Assembly: GCF_003633895.1 (NCBI RefSeq)
Contig: NZ_RBID01000016.1
Coordinates: forward strand, 248,001-312,000
DNA: 64,000 nucleotides
Reading direction: 5' to 3'
Source: Vogesella indigofera
GTDB lineage: Bacteria > Pseudomonadota > Gammaproteobacteria > Burkholderiales > Chromobacteriaceae
Position 1 is the stretch's first letter. Each line of letters begins with the position of its first letter. Below are positions 25,356 through 33,322 of the stretch, one piece after another. A model generated the notes under the pieces. The model saw only the letters and a list, made by a program, of their open reading frames with translations. It did not search any database and was not told the origin of the DNA. The position numbers and the translations under genes are program-made.

Positions 25356-26945
25356 GTGAACACGTTCGATGAAAGCACCACGGTGCTGATTATTGAGGAT
25401 TCGCATACCGTGCGGCAGTCGCTGCGCGCGATGCTGGCCCAGGTCGGCATCGCCCGTTCCGAGGCGGCGGTCAATGCCGCCGACGGTTTGCAGCGGATAC
25501 GGCGCAAGCAGTTCGACGTCGTGTTGTGCGACTACAACCTGGGCGACGGCATGAGCGGGCAGGAGCTGCTTGAGCTGCTGCGCCGCAGCAATGCCTATCC
25601 GCTGACCTCGGTGTGGATCATGATCACCGGCGAGCGCAAGTACGAACGTGTGGTCGCCGCCGCCGAGGTGGCGCCGGACGACTACATCCTGAAGCCGTTT
25701 TCCAGTCAGACCCTGTTCGACCGCCTGCGCCTGGCGCTGCAGCGCAAGCTGTTCCTGCGCCCGGCCCACCTCAAGCTGCTGGCCGGCGAGGTGTCGCAGG
25801 CGCTGCTGATCCTGCGCCAGCTGGAGAGCATTGCCGAAAACAATGTGCAGGTGATGGACGTGCTGCGGCTGATGGCGGAGACCTATATGCTCAACGACCA
25901 GTTCAGCGAGGCGCGGCAGGTGTACGAGAAGATCCTGGCGATGAAGGCGATCCCGTGGGCGAAGATGGGCATGGTGCGCATCCTGAAGGAACAGGACGAC
26001 ATCGAGCAGAGCACGGTCATCCTCAACGAGATCATCGCCGACGCCCCCAACTACACCGATGCCTATGACGCGCTGGCACAGAACCTGACCCACGGCGGCC
26101 AGTTCCAGGAGGCACTGTCGATCCTGGAAAAGGCGGTGGCGCTGTCGCCGCGCAACTTCCAGCGCCTGTGCGCCTGTGGCGAGACGGCGCTGAACGTCGG
26201 CGATCCACTGAAGGCGGCCACCTATCTGGAAAAGGCGGTGCTGATCGGGCGCAACAACAGCGCCTTCGGTCCCGGGGTGATGGTCGACCTGCTGCAGGCC
26301 TACAGCGAGGGCGAGCAGCTGGAGAAGATGGACCGCCTGTCGCAGGAGCTGGGCGGCCTGCTCAAGGGCGAGGCCGACCAGTTCCTGCTGCTGGTCTGTC
26401 GTGCGCTGTCGACGCTGGGGCGCAAGCGCTATACCGATGCCATGGCGTTGCTGCGGCAAGCGGCGGCTTTTCTGCTGCTGCCGCAAACCGGCTGGCGCGA
26501 CGCCACCCGCTTCATCGAGGCGGTGGCCCGCCTGCCGCAGGACATCGACGGCTACTGTGCCGGCGAATGGCTGCAGCAGCTGGCCTTGCGCTTCGTGAAG
26601 AACCACCAGGACGTCACGCTGATGACCGCGCTGTCGCGTGACAACCAGGTGATGATCGCGGCGATCGAGGCGGCGCATACCACGCTGCAGGCGGCCAACG
26701 ATCAGGCGGTGGCGATGGCGAAAAGCGGCCAGAAACAGCAGGCGGCACTGATGCTGTACGGCGTGGCGACACAGACCCGCAACGACCGTCTCGGCATGAA
26801 CGCCTGTTCGCTGCTGCTGCAGGACAGTGCGCCGGAGAGTCTGGACAAGGTGTTGCAGCTGATGAAATGGCTGCCGCAGGACCACGAACGGGTGCAGGGC
26901 TTCAACGCCATTCTGTCCAAGCGCGAGATCCTGTCCGAAGGCTGA
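25356..26945 (+). CDS. Orphan response regulator with C-terminal TPR repeats
   Basis: A 529-aa protein. The start is GTG 25356, with AAAGGAGGG upstream; an earlier in-frame ATG at 25290 lacks such a site. Residues about 8-125 form a receiver domain: acidic pair EDS, phospho-acceptor Asp in VVLCDYNLGDG (about 58), and the conserved lysine in YILKPF (about 115). The rest is helical with several TPR-like units (AETYMLNDQFSEARQVYEKI, then YDALAQNLTHGGQFQEALSI, then GETALNVGDPLKAATYLEKA). No DNA-binding or enzymatic output is seen, so signalling through protein contacts is inferred. No histidine kinase is adjacent. Similar receiver-TPR proteins occur in Pseudomonas-type bacteria with unclear roles. 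Confidence 0.85.
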   Translation: MNTFDESTTVLIIEDSHTVRQSLRAMLAQVGIARSEAAVNAADGLQRIRRKQFDVVLCDYNLGDGMSGQELLELLRRSNAYPLTSVWIMITGERKYERVVAAAEVAPDDYILKPFSSQTLFDRLRLALQRKLFLRPAHLKLLAGEVSQALLILRQLESIAENNVQVMDVLRLMAETYMLNDQFSEARQVYEKILAMKAIPWAKMGMVRILKEQDDIEQSTVILNEIIADAPNYTDAYDALAQNLTHGGQFQEALSILEKAVALSPRNFQRLCACGETALNVGDPLKAATYLEKAVLIGRNNSAFGPGVMVDLLQAYSEGEQLEKMDRLSQELGGLLKGEADQFLLLVCRALSTLGRKRYTDAMALLRQAAAFLLLPQTGWRDATRFIEAVARLPQDIDGYCAGEWLQQLALRFVKNHQDVTLMTALSRDNQVMIAAIEAAHTTLQAANDQAVAMAKSGQKQQAALMLYGVATQTRNDRLGMNACSLLLQDSAPESLDKVLQLMKWLPQDHERVQGFNAILSKREILSEG

Positions 26946-26962
26946 GCCGGCGGCAGGTCACG

Positions 26963-26992
26963 AAAAAGCCCGGATCGGTGATCCGGGCTTTT
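26963..26992 (+). terminator. Rho-independent terminator of the receiver-TPR gene
   Basis: Stem AAAAGCCCGGATC/GATCCGGGCTTTT with a 3-base loop, 18 bp after the stop. The T-run lies within and after the right arm. Confidence 0.85.
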
Positions 26993-27018
26993 GCATGCGG
27001 CGGGGCGGTGGCGGTTTA

Positions 27019-27169
27019 GAGCGTGTTCACGAACTCGCGAGCTAGAGCGAGACAAGGCGAAAACGGCTGAGGAAGCGGCATGTGTCCAGATTTAAACAAG
27101 CATTCCGAAGACGTTTTTAACGCAGTATCGCTCCCTTGAGATCAAGTCGCAGCAGATCGTGTACAGGCC
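27019..27169 (-). mobile_element. MITE-like element, copy 5 (151 bp, TTA/TTA flanks)
   Basis: Reverse orientation: it starts GAGCGTGTTCACGAACTCGCGAG and ends with CAGCAGATCGTGTACAGGCC (split here for length). Perfect TTA flanks are at 27016-27018 and 27170-27172; the right one is the dbpA stop codon. Confidence 0.85.
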
Positions 27170-28552
27170 TTAGCTGACGAAGCGCATCTTGTAGCTCTTG
27201 GCCTTGATCTTGCCGACCGACAGCCGTTCCATCGCCTGCTGTGCGATGCCGCGTTCCAGTGCGACGAAGGTGCAGAACTCGAACACCATGATCTTGCCGA
27301 CCTGGCTGCCGGCAATGCCGCCTTCGCCGGTCAGCGCGCCGAGGATGTCGCCCGGGCGCAGCTTGTCACGCTTGCCGCCGCCGATTTCCAGCGTCAGCAT
27401 CGGGGGCAGCAGCGGGCCGCCTGGAGCCGGCTTCAGCTCGCTGACTTCACCCCAGATCAGCGGCGCCTTCTGGTATTCCTCTACCGCCGAGGCGCGGCGC
27501 GCGTCGCTGGGGCTGACCAGGGTCAGCGCCAGGCCGTGCTTGTCGCCACGGCCGGTGCGGCCGATACGGTGGATGTGGATTTCCGGATCGTGCGCCACGT
27601 CGACGTTGATCACCAGGTCGAGGTCCTTGATGTCCAGGCCGCGGGCGGCGACGTCGGTGGCGACCAGCACCGTGGTGCTCTTGTTGGCAAAGCGCGCCAG
27701 GATCTGGTCGCGGTCGCGCTGTTCCAGTTCGCCGTACAGCGCCAGCGCGGAGAAGCCGGCCTGTTCCAGTTCGGCTACCAGCTCCTTGCAACGCAGCTTG
27801 GTGTTGCAGAACGCCAGTGCCGAGCTGGGGCGCACGCTTTGCAGCGCGCGGGCGACGACGTCCAGACGCTGGTCCGGGTCGATCTCGTAAAACCACTGCT
27901 CGATCTTGCTGTCGTCGTGCAGCGATTCCACCTTCACCTGCTGCGGGTTCTTCATGAACTGCTCGGCCAGCTTGCGGATATTGTCCGGATAGGTGGCGGA
28001 GAACATCAGCGTCTGGCGCTGGCGCGGGCAGGCGCGCACGATGCCGACGATTTCCTCGATGAAGCCCATGTCCACCATGCGGTCGGCTTCGTCCAGTACC
28101 AGCGTTTTCACACCGCTGAGGTTCAGCGATTCGCGGAACAGGTGATCCTGCAGCCGGCCGGGGGTGCCGACCACGATGTGGGCGCCGTGCTCCAGCGAGG
28201 CGCGTTGCGGCGCCATCGGCGTGCCGCCGCACAGGGTGATGACCTTGATGTTGTCGATGGCGCGCGCCAGACGGCGGATTTCCTGCGCCACCTGGTCGGC
28301 CAGTTCGCGCGTCGGGCACAGTACCAGTGCCTGCACGCCGAACCAGCGCGGATTCAGGCTGTTGATCAGGCCCAGTGCGAACGCCGCCGTCTTGCCGCTG
28401 CCGGTCTTGGCTTGCGCGATCACGTCACGGCCATCGAGGATGGCGGGCAGGCTTTCGGCCTGGATCGGCGTCATGCTGTGGTAGCCGAGGCTATCCAGAT
28501 TGGAGAGCAGGTTTTGCGGCAGGGAGAGCGAGGAGAATTTGGCTTTGTTCAC
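27170..28552 (-). CDS. dbpA: ATP-dependent RNA helicase DbpA
   Basis: A 460-aa protein from GTG 28552 (VNKAKFSSLSLPQNLL), against 457 aa in E. coli. DEAD-box core: Q-motif MTPIQAESLPAIL, AKTGSGKT (about 48-55), VLDEADRM (about 150), SAT, and HRIGRTGRG in the second RecA domain. The C-terminal domain (about 385-460, ending SVGKIKAKSYKMRFVS) is the DbpA-type RNA-binding module that recognises hairpin 92 of 23S rRNA during 50S assembly. No strong ribosome site precedes the GTG, so the start is less sure than the identity. The stop codon abuts MITE copy 5. Confidence 0.93.
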   Translation of the reverse strand: MNKAKFSSLSLPQNLLSNLDSLGYHSMTPIQAESLPAILDGRDVIAQAKTGSGKTAAFALGLINSLNPRWFGVQALVLCPTRELADQVAQEIRRLARAIDNIKVITLCGGTPMAPQRASLEHGAHIVVGTPGRLQDHLFRESLNLSGVKTLVLDEADRMVDMGFIEEIVGIVRACPRQRQTLMFSATYPDNIRKLAEQFMKNPQQVKVESLHDDSKIEQWFYEIDPDQRLDVVARALQSVRPSSALAFCNTKLRCKELVAELEQAGFSALALYGELEQRDRDQILARFANKSTTVLVATDVAARGLDIKDLDLVINVDVAHDPEIHIHRIGRTGRGDKHGLALTLVSPSDARRASAVEEYQKAPLIWGEVSELKPAPGGPLLPPMLTLEIGGGKRDKLRPGDILGALTGEGGIAGSQVGKIMVFEFCTFVALERGIAQQAMERLSVGKIKAKSYKMRFVS

Positions 28553-28606
28553 AATGACTTGGCGTTGATTAATCAGCAAGGGGCGGAGTGTAGCAGCAAG
28601 GGCGGC

Positions 28607-28619
28607 TGCGGCCAACCTT
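28607..28619 (-). repeat. Single uptake-like repeat upstream of dbpA
   Basis: TGCGGCCAACCTT in the 241-bp spacer between dbpA and the HtrA gene. Its partner (28777) is too far away to form a tight hairpin. Confidence 0.8.
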
Positions 28620-28740
28620 TCAGCGGTGACGGGTGGCAAATCGGTGGCTGGGCGCAGGTAGTACTAAGCGGCCTGTTGTGCGGACTTGTCTGGCTGGCTG
28701 GCGGGCGTGGATAGGAATGTCAGCCGGCCCCAGATGCGAA

Positions 28741-28766
28741 CAACCCCGCCGTAGCGGGGTTGTGCA
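28741..28766 (-). terminator. Hairpin downstream of the HtrA gene
   Basis: Stem CAACCCCGC/GCGGGGTTG with loop CGTA, about 30 bp past the protease stop. There is only a short T-stretch on the minus strand. Confidence 0.65.
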
Positions 28767-28776
28767 CGATGACGGC

Positions 28777-28789
28777 AAGGTTGGCCGCA
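28777..28789 (+). repeat. Single uptake-like repeat after the HtrA gene
   Basis: AAGGTTGGCCGCA ends 4 bp before the last codon of the protease gene. Confidence 0.8.
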
Positions 28790-28793
28790 CGCT

Positions 28794-30272
28794 TCAGTTC
28801 AGGCGCAGCGGCACGTACAGCGTGCTGTCCTGGCGGCGTACCAGCAGCGCGATATTGCCCTTGGCGTTTTGCAGCGCGCGTTCGAAGCTGCGGATGTTGC
28901 TGATCTCCATCTGGTTCAGGCCGATGATCACGTCACCGTTCTGCAGCCCGGCCTGCGCCGACACGCCCTGTGCCTGCTGGATCACCAGCCCGCCGCGTAC
29001 GCCCAGTGCTTCCTTGTCTTCCGCGCTCAGCTCGGACAGGGTCAGCCCCAGCTGGTCGAAGCGGTAGCTCTGTGGCAGCGCCGGGCTGTTGTTGCCCTGT
29101 GGCGTGGCCAGCTGTTCGCCCGGCAGCTCGATCAGGGTGGCGTCGATATTGCGCTCGCTGCCCTTGCGCCAAACGCCCAGCTTGATGGTGGCGCCCGGCG
29201 GCTGGTCGCCAACCATGCGCGGCAGGTCGCGCGAGTTTTCCACCACCTGGCCGTTGAGGCGCAGGATGATATCGCCCACCAGCAGGCCGGCCTTGCTGGC
29301 CGGGCCTTGCGGCTCGACACGCACCACCAGCGCCCCGCGCGGCCGGTCAAGGCCGAAGGACTGTGCCAGCTCTTTCGACACTTCCTGGATATGCACGCCC
29401 AGCTGGCCGCGGCTGACCTTGCCGCTGGTCTTCAGCTGGTCGGCCACCTTCATCGCCAGGTCGATCGGGATCGCGAACGAGATGCCCATGAAGCCGCCGG
29501 AGCGGCTGTAGATCTGCGAGTTGATGCCGACCACTTCGCCCTTGAGGTTGAACAGCGGGCCGCCGGAGTTGCCGGGGTTGATCGCCACGTCGGTCTGGAT
29601 GAAGGGCACATAGCTCTCGTCCGGCAGGCTGCGGCCCTTGGCCGACACGATGCCGGCGGTGACGGTGTTCTCGAAGCCGAACGGCGCGCCGATGGCGGCC
29701 ACCCATTCGCCGACTTTCAGCGCGTCCGGGGTACCGATCTTGACGGTCGGCAGGTTGGCCGCGTCGATCTTCAGCACCGCCACGTCGGTGCGCTTGTCGA
29801 GGCCGATCAGGCGCGCGCGCATTTCACGCTTGTCGGTGAGCATCACCTTGATCTGGCTGCTGCCGCTGACCACGTGGGCATTGGTGAGGATGTAGCCGTC
29901 CTGGCTGAACACAAAGCCGGAGCCGAAGGACACGCTGTCCTGCGCCGGCGCCGGGTCCTGCTGCGCGTTCGGCGGCATGAAGCGGCGGAAGAATTCGTAC
30001 AGCGGATCGTCTTCCGGCACCGGAATCGGCAGCTCGCTCTGGCGCGGGGTGCTGTCGGCGCGGCTGGCCTGGATGTTGACCACGGACGGGCCTTCGCGCT
30101 CCACCAGCAGGGTGAAGTCGGGCAGCAGCATGGCGACCTGGCCGTTTGCCTGCGCCGGAATGGCGACGGTGGAAACCGGCTTTTCGTCTTTGAACAGGCC
30201 TTCGATCTTGCCGCAGCCACCCAGGGCAGCGGCGATGGCGGCCACGATGAGCAGCCTTGTGTACGGATTCAC
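28794..30272 (-). CDS. Do-family serine protease (HtrA/DegP/MucD) with a lipoprotein signal
   Basis: A 492-aa protein from GTG 30272, with AAAGGA 8 bases upstream. The trypsin-like catalytic triad is visible: His in ILTNAHVV (about 132), Asp in KRTDVAVLKI (about 161) and Ser in NPGNSGGPLF (about 234). Two PDZ domains follow (about 270-365 and 395-490). The signal peptide ends LGGCGKIEG, a lipobox with Cys at 20, so the protease is predicted to be acylated and membrane-anchored in the periplasm, not freely soluble. Such proteases refold or degrade damaged envelope proteins. The gene lies 71 bp downstream of nth, after the Rnf operon. Confidence 0.93.
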   Translation of the reverse strand: MNPYTRLLIVAAIAAALGGCGKIEGLFKDEKPVSTVAIPAQANGQVAMLLPDFTLLVEREGPSVVNIQASRADSTPRQSELPIPVPEDDPLYEFFRRFMPPNAQQDPAPAQDSVSFGSGFVFSQDGYILTNAHVVSGSSQIKVMLTDKREMRARLIGLDKRTDVAVLKIDAANLPTVKIGTPDALKVGEWVAAIGAPFGFENTVTAGIVSAKGRSLPDESYVPFIQTDVAINPGNSGGPLFNLKGEVVGINSQIYSRSGGFMGISFAIPIDLAMKVADQLKTSGKVSRGQLGVHIQEVSKELAQSFGLDRPRGALVVRVEPQGPASKAGLLVGDIILRLNGQVVENSRDLPRMVGDQPPGATIKLGVWRKGSERNIDATLIELPGEQLATPQGNNSPALPQSYRFDQLGLTLSELSAEDKEALGVRGGLVIQQAQGVSAQAGLQNGDVIIGLNQMEISNIRSFERALQNAKGNIALLVRRQDSTLYVPLRLN

Positions 30273-30343
30273 CTCGGTATTCCTTTTAATGGTGTACTTT
30301 GCAGATGAGGTTTTGTCGCAAAACTTCAACTGGCAGGGAACTA

Positions 30344-30976
30344 TCATAGCGGTTTTGCCGGATATTCGCAGAGGTCCGCGATGATGCAGCGCCAGCATTC
30401 CGGCTTGCGTGCCTTGCACACGTAGCGGCCGTGCAGGATCAGCCAGTGGTGGGCGTCGAGCCGGTATTCGGCCGGAATCAGCCGCACCAGCTTGTCCTCC
30501 ACCTCGCGCACGTCCTTGCCGGGGGCGATGCGGGTGCGGTTGGCGACGCGGAAGATGTGGGTGTCGACGGCGATGGTCGGTTGGCCGAAGGCGGTGTTGA
30601 GCACCACGTTGGCGGTCTTGCGGCCAACCCCGGGTAGCGCCTCCAGCGCCTCGCGCTGCTGCGGCACCTCGCCGCCGTGCTGTTCCAGCAGGATGCGGCA
30701 GGTGGCGATGGTGTTCTTCGCCTTGGTGCGGTACAGGCCGATGGTCTTGATGTACTCCTCCAGCCCTTCCACGCCCAGCGCCAGCATCTTGTCCGGCGTC
30801 GGCGCCACCGGGAACAGCAGCCGGGTGGCCTTGTTGACGCCGACGTCGGTGGCTTGCGCCGACAGCAGCACGGCGATCAGCAGCTGGAACGGCGTCGCGT
30901 ACTCCAGCTCGGTGGTGGGGTGCGGGTTCTGCGCCTGCAGGCGGGCAAAGATCTCGGCGCGGATGGCTTTGTTCAT
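30344..30976 (-). CDS. nth: Endonuclease III (DNA glycosylase/AP lyase)
   Basis: A 210-aa protein, near the 211 aa of E. coli. It removes oxidised pyrimidines and nicks abasic sites. The helix-hairpin-helix [12 protein letters not shown] carries the catalytic lysine, [13 protein letters not shown] the catalytic aspartate, and the C-terminal [17 protein letters not shown] the four [4Fe-4S] cysteines. Its ATG overlaps the rsxE stop by 4 bp, so it is the last gene of the rsxABCDGE-nth operon, as in E. coli. Confidence 0.96.
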   Translation of the reverse strand: MNKAIRAEIFARLQAQNPHPTTELEYATPFQLLIAVLLSAQATDVGVNKATRLLFPVAPTPDKMLALGVEGLEEYIKTIGLYRTKAKNTIATCRILLEQHGGEVPQQREALEALPGVGRKTANVVLNTAFGQPTIAVDTHIFRVANRTRIAPGKDVREVEDKLVRLIPAEYRLDAHHWLILHGRYVCKARKPECWRCIIADLCEYPAKPL

Positions 30977-31695
30977 TCGGTACTCGCTACGCTTGAAGTC
31001 GGGGATGCCGCCTGGCTGGCACGCCGGGTGGCGCTGCGGCGGGCGCGTTCGTCCAGCCAGTTCTTGGCGGCGATCAGCAGCGCGAGGCCGATGAAGCCGC
31101 CCGGTGGCAGCATCGCCAGCAGGAACTGGTAGTTGGCCTCGGGCAGCACCAGGTGCAGCACCAGCGCGTGGCCGGCGTCACCCAGCAGCAGGTGGGCGCC
31201 GTCAAACAGCGTGCCCTTGCCCAGTGCCTCGCGCAGGCCGCCGAGCAGCAGCAGCACCAGCGTCAGCCCCAGCCCCATCATCAGGCCGTCCAGCGCCGCC
31301 GCGCGCACGCTGTTGCGCGAGGCAAACGCCTCGGCCCGCGCCAGCACGATGCAGTTGGTGGTGATCAGTGGAATGAAAATGCCGAGCACCAGGTACAGGC
31401 CGTGCAGCCAGGCGTTCATCGCCAGATCGACGCAGGTGACCAGCGTGGCGATGATGATGATGAACACGGGGTTGCGGATGTCGTTGGGGATCCATTGCCG
31501 CGCGGCGGCCACCGCGCTGCCGGAGAGGGTGGTCACCAGCGTGGTGGCCAGTCCCAGCGCCAGCGCGTTGACGGCGGTGTTGCTGATCGCCAGCACCGGA
31601 CACAGCCCCAGCAGCTGCACCAGGCCAGGGTTCTGTTTCCACAGCGCGTTGTGGCAGATGTCGCGCCAGCGGCTGGCGCTTGCGGGTGTGGTCAT
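30973..31695 (-). CDS. rsxE: Rnf/Rsx electron transport complex subunit E
   Basis: A 240-aa integral membrane protein with about six helices ([20 protein letters not shown] at the N-terminus). The start is ATG 31695, overlapping the rsxG stop as ATGA; its own stop overlaps nth the same way. It is homologous to RsxA/NqrD-type subunits and carries the conserved [20 protein letters not shown] segment. It forms part of the ion-translocating ferredoxin:NAD+ oxidoreductase. The C-terminal tail is hydrophilic and Ala/Ser-rich. Confidence 0.94.
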   Translation of the reverse strand: MTTPASASRWRDICHNALWKQNPGLVQLLGLCPVLAISNTAVNALALGLATTLVTTLSGSAVAAARQWIPNDIRNPVFIIIIATLVTCVDLAMNAWLHGLYLVLGIFIPLITTNCIVLARAEAFASRNSVRAAALDGLMMGLGLTLVLLLLGGLREALGKGTLFDGAHLLLGDAGHALVLHLVLPEANYQFLLAMLPPGGFIGLALLIAAKNWLDERARRSATRRASQAASPTSSVASTE

Positions 31696-32321
31696 GGCGT
31701 ATTCCGGGGGAGCAGGGTGGCACGGTACTGATGGAAGGCTGCCACGGTGCGGCCAACCGCGGCGGTGACGGCGCGGGCGGAAACGGTGGCGCCGCTGACG
31801 TAGTCGAATTCGCCGCCATCCTTGCGCACGCGCCACGCCGGCAGGTTGGCCGCGCCCTTGCTGCCGAACTGGCGTGCCCATTCGCTGCGCGCGAGGTCGA
31901 TGTAGTCGCCAAGGCCGGGGGTTTCCTGGTGCTTGACCACCCGTACCGCGTGCACGCTGCCATCCGGCAGCAGGCCGATCAGCAGGCGGATGCGGCCGCT
32001 GTAGCCGTCCGGCGCCACGTTTTCGAATACCAGACCGCTGACGCGGCCCTGGCGGCGTGCGGTATAGAACGCCAGCGCTTCAGGGCTGCCGAACGCCTGC
32101 TGGATGGCCGGTGGCAGCGGCTGGCGGCTGGCGGGCAGCACGTTGTCGAAACTGGCCGCGGGCAGTGTCTGCGCCAGCAGCGCACTCTGCGCCGCCATCT
32201 CGTTGGCGGCGACGATGCGGTGGGTGGCCAGCCAGGTGCCGCCCAGCAGCAGCGTGGCGGTGGCGGCGAAGCCGGCCAGGATCAGCGCGCTGCGTTGCGC
32301 CTGTTGCCACGGGCGGCGCAT
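31692..32321 (-). CDS. rsxG: Rnf/Rsx complex subunit G (covalent FMN)
   Basis: A 209-aa protein with one N-terminal membrane anchor ([19 protein letters not shown]) and a periplasmic FMN-binding domain. The FMN-threonine lies in [11 protein letters not shown] (about 176), matching the SGATxS flavinylation motif. The start ATG 32321 shares a base with the rsxD stop (TGATG). One repeat-related GGTTGGCCGC lies inside near 31844 and another near 31749. Confidence 0.94.
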   Translation of the reverse strand: MRRPWQQAQRSALILAGFAATATLLLGGTWLATHRIVAANEMAAQSALLAQTLPAASFDNVLPASRQPLPPAIQQAFGSPEALAFYTARRQGRVSGLVFENVAPDGYSGRIRLLIGLLPDGSVHAVRVVKHQETPGLGDYIDLARSEWARQFGSKGAANLPAWRVRKDGGEFDYVSGATVSARAVTAAVGRTVAAFHQYRATLLPRNTP

Positions 32322-33322
32322 CAGGAACGCCCCTTGCGATGGCCGAACACGGCCGGCCGGGTGTACTGGTCCAGTAGCGGCACCGTCATGTTCATCAGCA
32401 GCACGGCAAAGGCGATGCCATCCGGGAAGTTGCCGAACACGCGGATGACGTAGGTCAACAGACCGACGCCAAAGCCGAAGATCAGCCGTCCCTTGGGTGT
32501 GCTGGCGCCGGACACCGGATCGGTGACGATGAAGGCCGCCGCCAGCAGGGTGCCGCCCTGCAGCAGGTGCAGCAGCGGCGACGCGTACTGTGCCGGCTGC
32601 CACAGCCATAGCGGCAGCGCCAGCGTCAGCAGCCCGGCCAGCATCGCCACTGGCGTCTGCCACGGGATCAGCTTCTGCCGCCACAGCCACAGGCCGCCTA
32701 CCAGCCAGCCCAGCGCGATCAGCCCCTGCGCCGACGATTGCGGCAACAGCCCGGCCAGCGCCTGGCCCTGGCGCAGCCCGGTCTTGAGCACGTCCAGCGG
32801 CGTGGCGCTGCTGATCGCGTCCGGCACGCTGCCGGGCGCCAGCGTGTGCAGGAAGATCCACTGCCACTGCGCGGTGGCGTCCAGCGGCAGCTGCGGGCTG
32901 CCCCATTGCGCCATCTGCGCCGGGAACGACACCACCATCAGCGCGAAGCCGGCCATCGCCGGATTGAACGGATTGTTGCCGAGGCCGCCGTACAGCTGCT
33001 TGGCGACGATGATGGCGAACAGGGTGGCGACCACGATCATCCACCAGCCACCCAGCGGCGGCAGCGACAGCGCCAGCAGCCAGGCGGTGACGATGGCGGA
33101 CAGGTCTTTCAGCGCCGGCCACACCGGCACGCCGCGCAGGCGCAGCATGGCGGCCTCGGCACCCAGTGCGGTGAGGCTGGCCAGCAGCAGTTGCAGCAGT
33201 ATGCCGATGCCGTTGCAGTAGACGGACAGGGCGATGCCGGGCAGCAGCGCGGCGAGGACCTTCAGCATCACCGTGGAGACGGTGGCCGGTTTGGCGATAT
33301 GGGTCGAGTGGATGGCGGTCAT
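32321..33322 (-). CDS. rsxD: Rnf/Rsx complex subunit D
   Basis: A 333-aa membrane protein homologous to NqrB/RnfD, with about nine helices. The segment AISSATPLDVLKTG (Thr about 171) is the expected position of the second covalent FMN; it reads SSAT rather than the SGAT of the RsxG site. Other family blocks are KQLYGGLGNNPFNPAMAGF and FIVTDPVSGASTPKG. The ATG overlaps the rsxC stop. Confidence 0.94.
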   Translation of the reverse strand: MTAIHSTHIAKPATVSTVMLKVLAALLPGIALSVYCNGIGILLQLLLASLTALGAEAAMLRLRGVPVWPALKDLSAIVTAWLLALSLPPLGGWWMIVVATLFAIIVAKQLYGGLGNNPFNPAMAGFALMVVSFPAQMAQWGSPQLPLDATAQWQWIFLHTLAPGSVPDAISSATPLDVLKTGLRQGQALAGLLPQSSAQGLIALGWLVGGLWLWRQKLIPWQTPVAMLAGLLTLALPLWLWQPAQYASPLLHLLQGGTLLAAAFIVTDPVSGASTPKGRLIFGFGVGLLTYVIRVFGNFPDGIAFAVLLMNMTVPLLDQYTRPAVFGHRKGRS

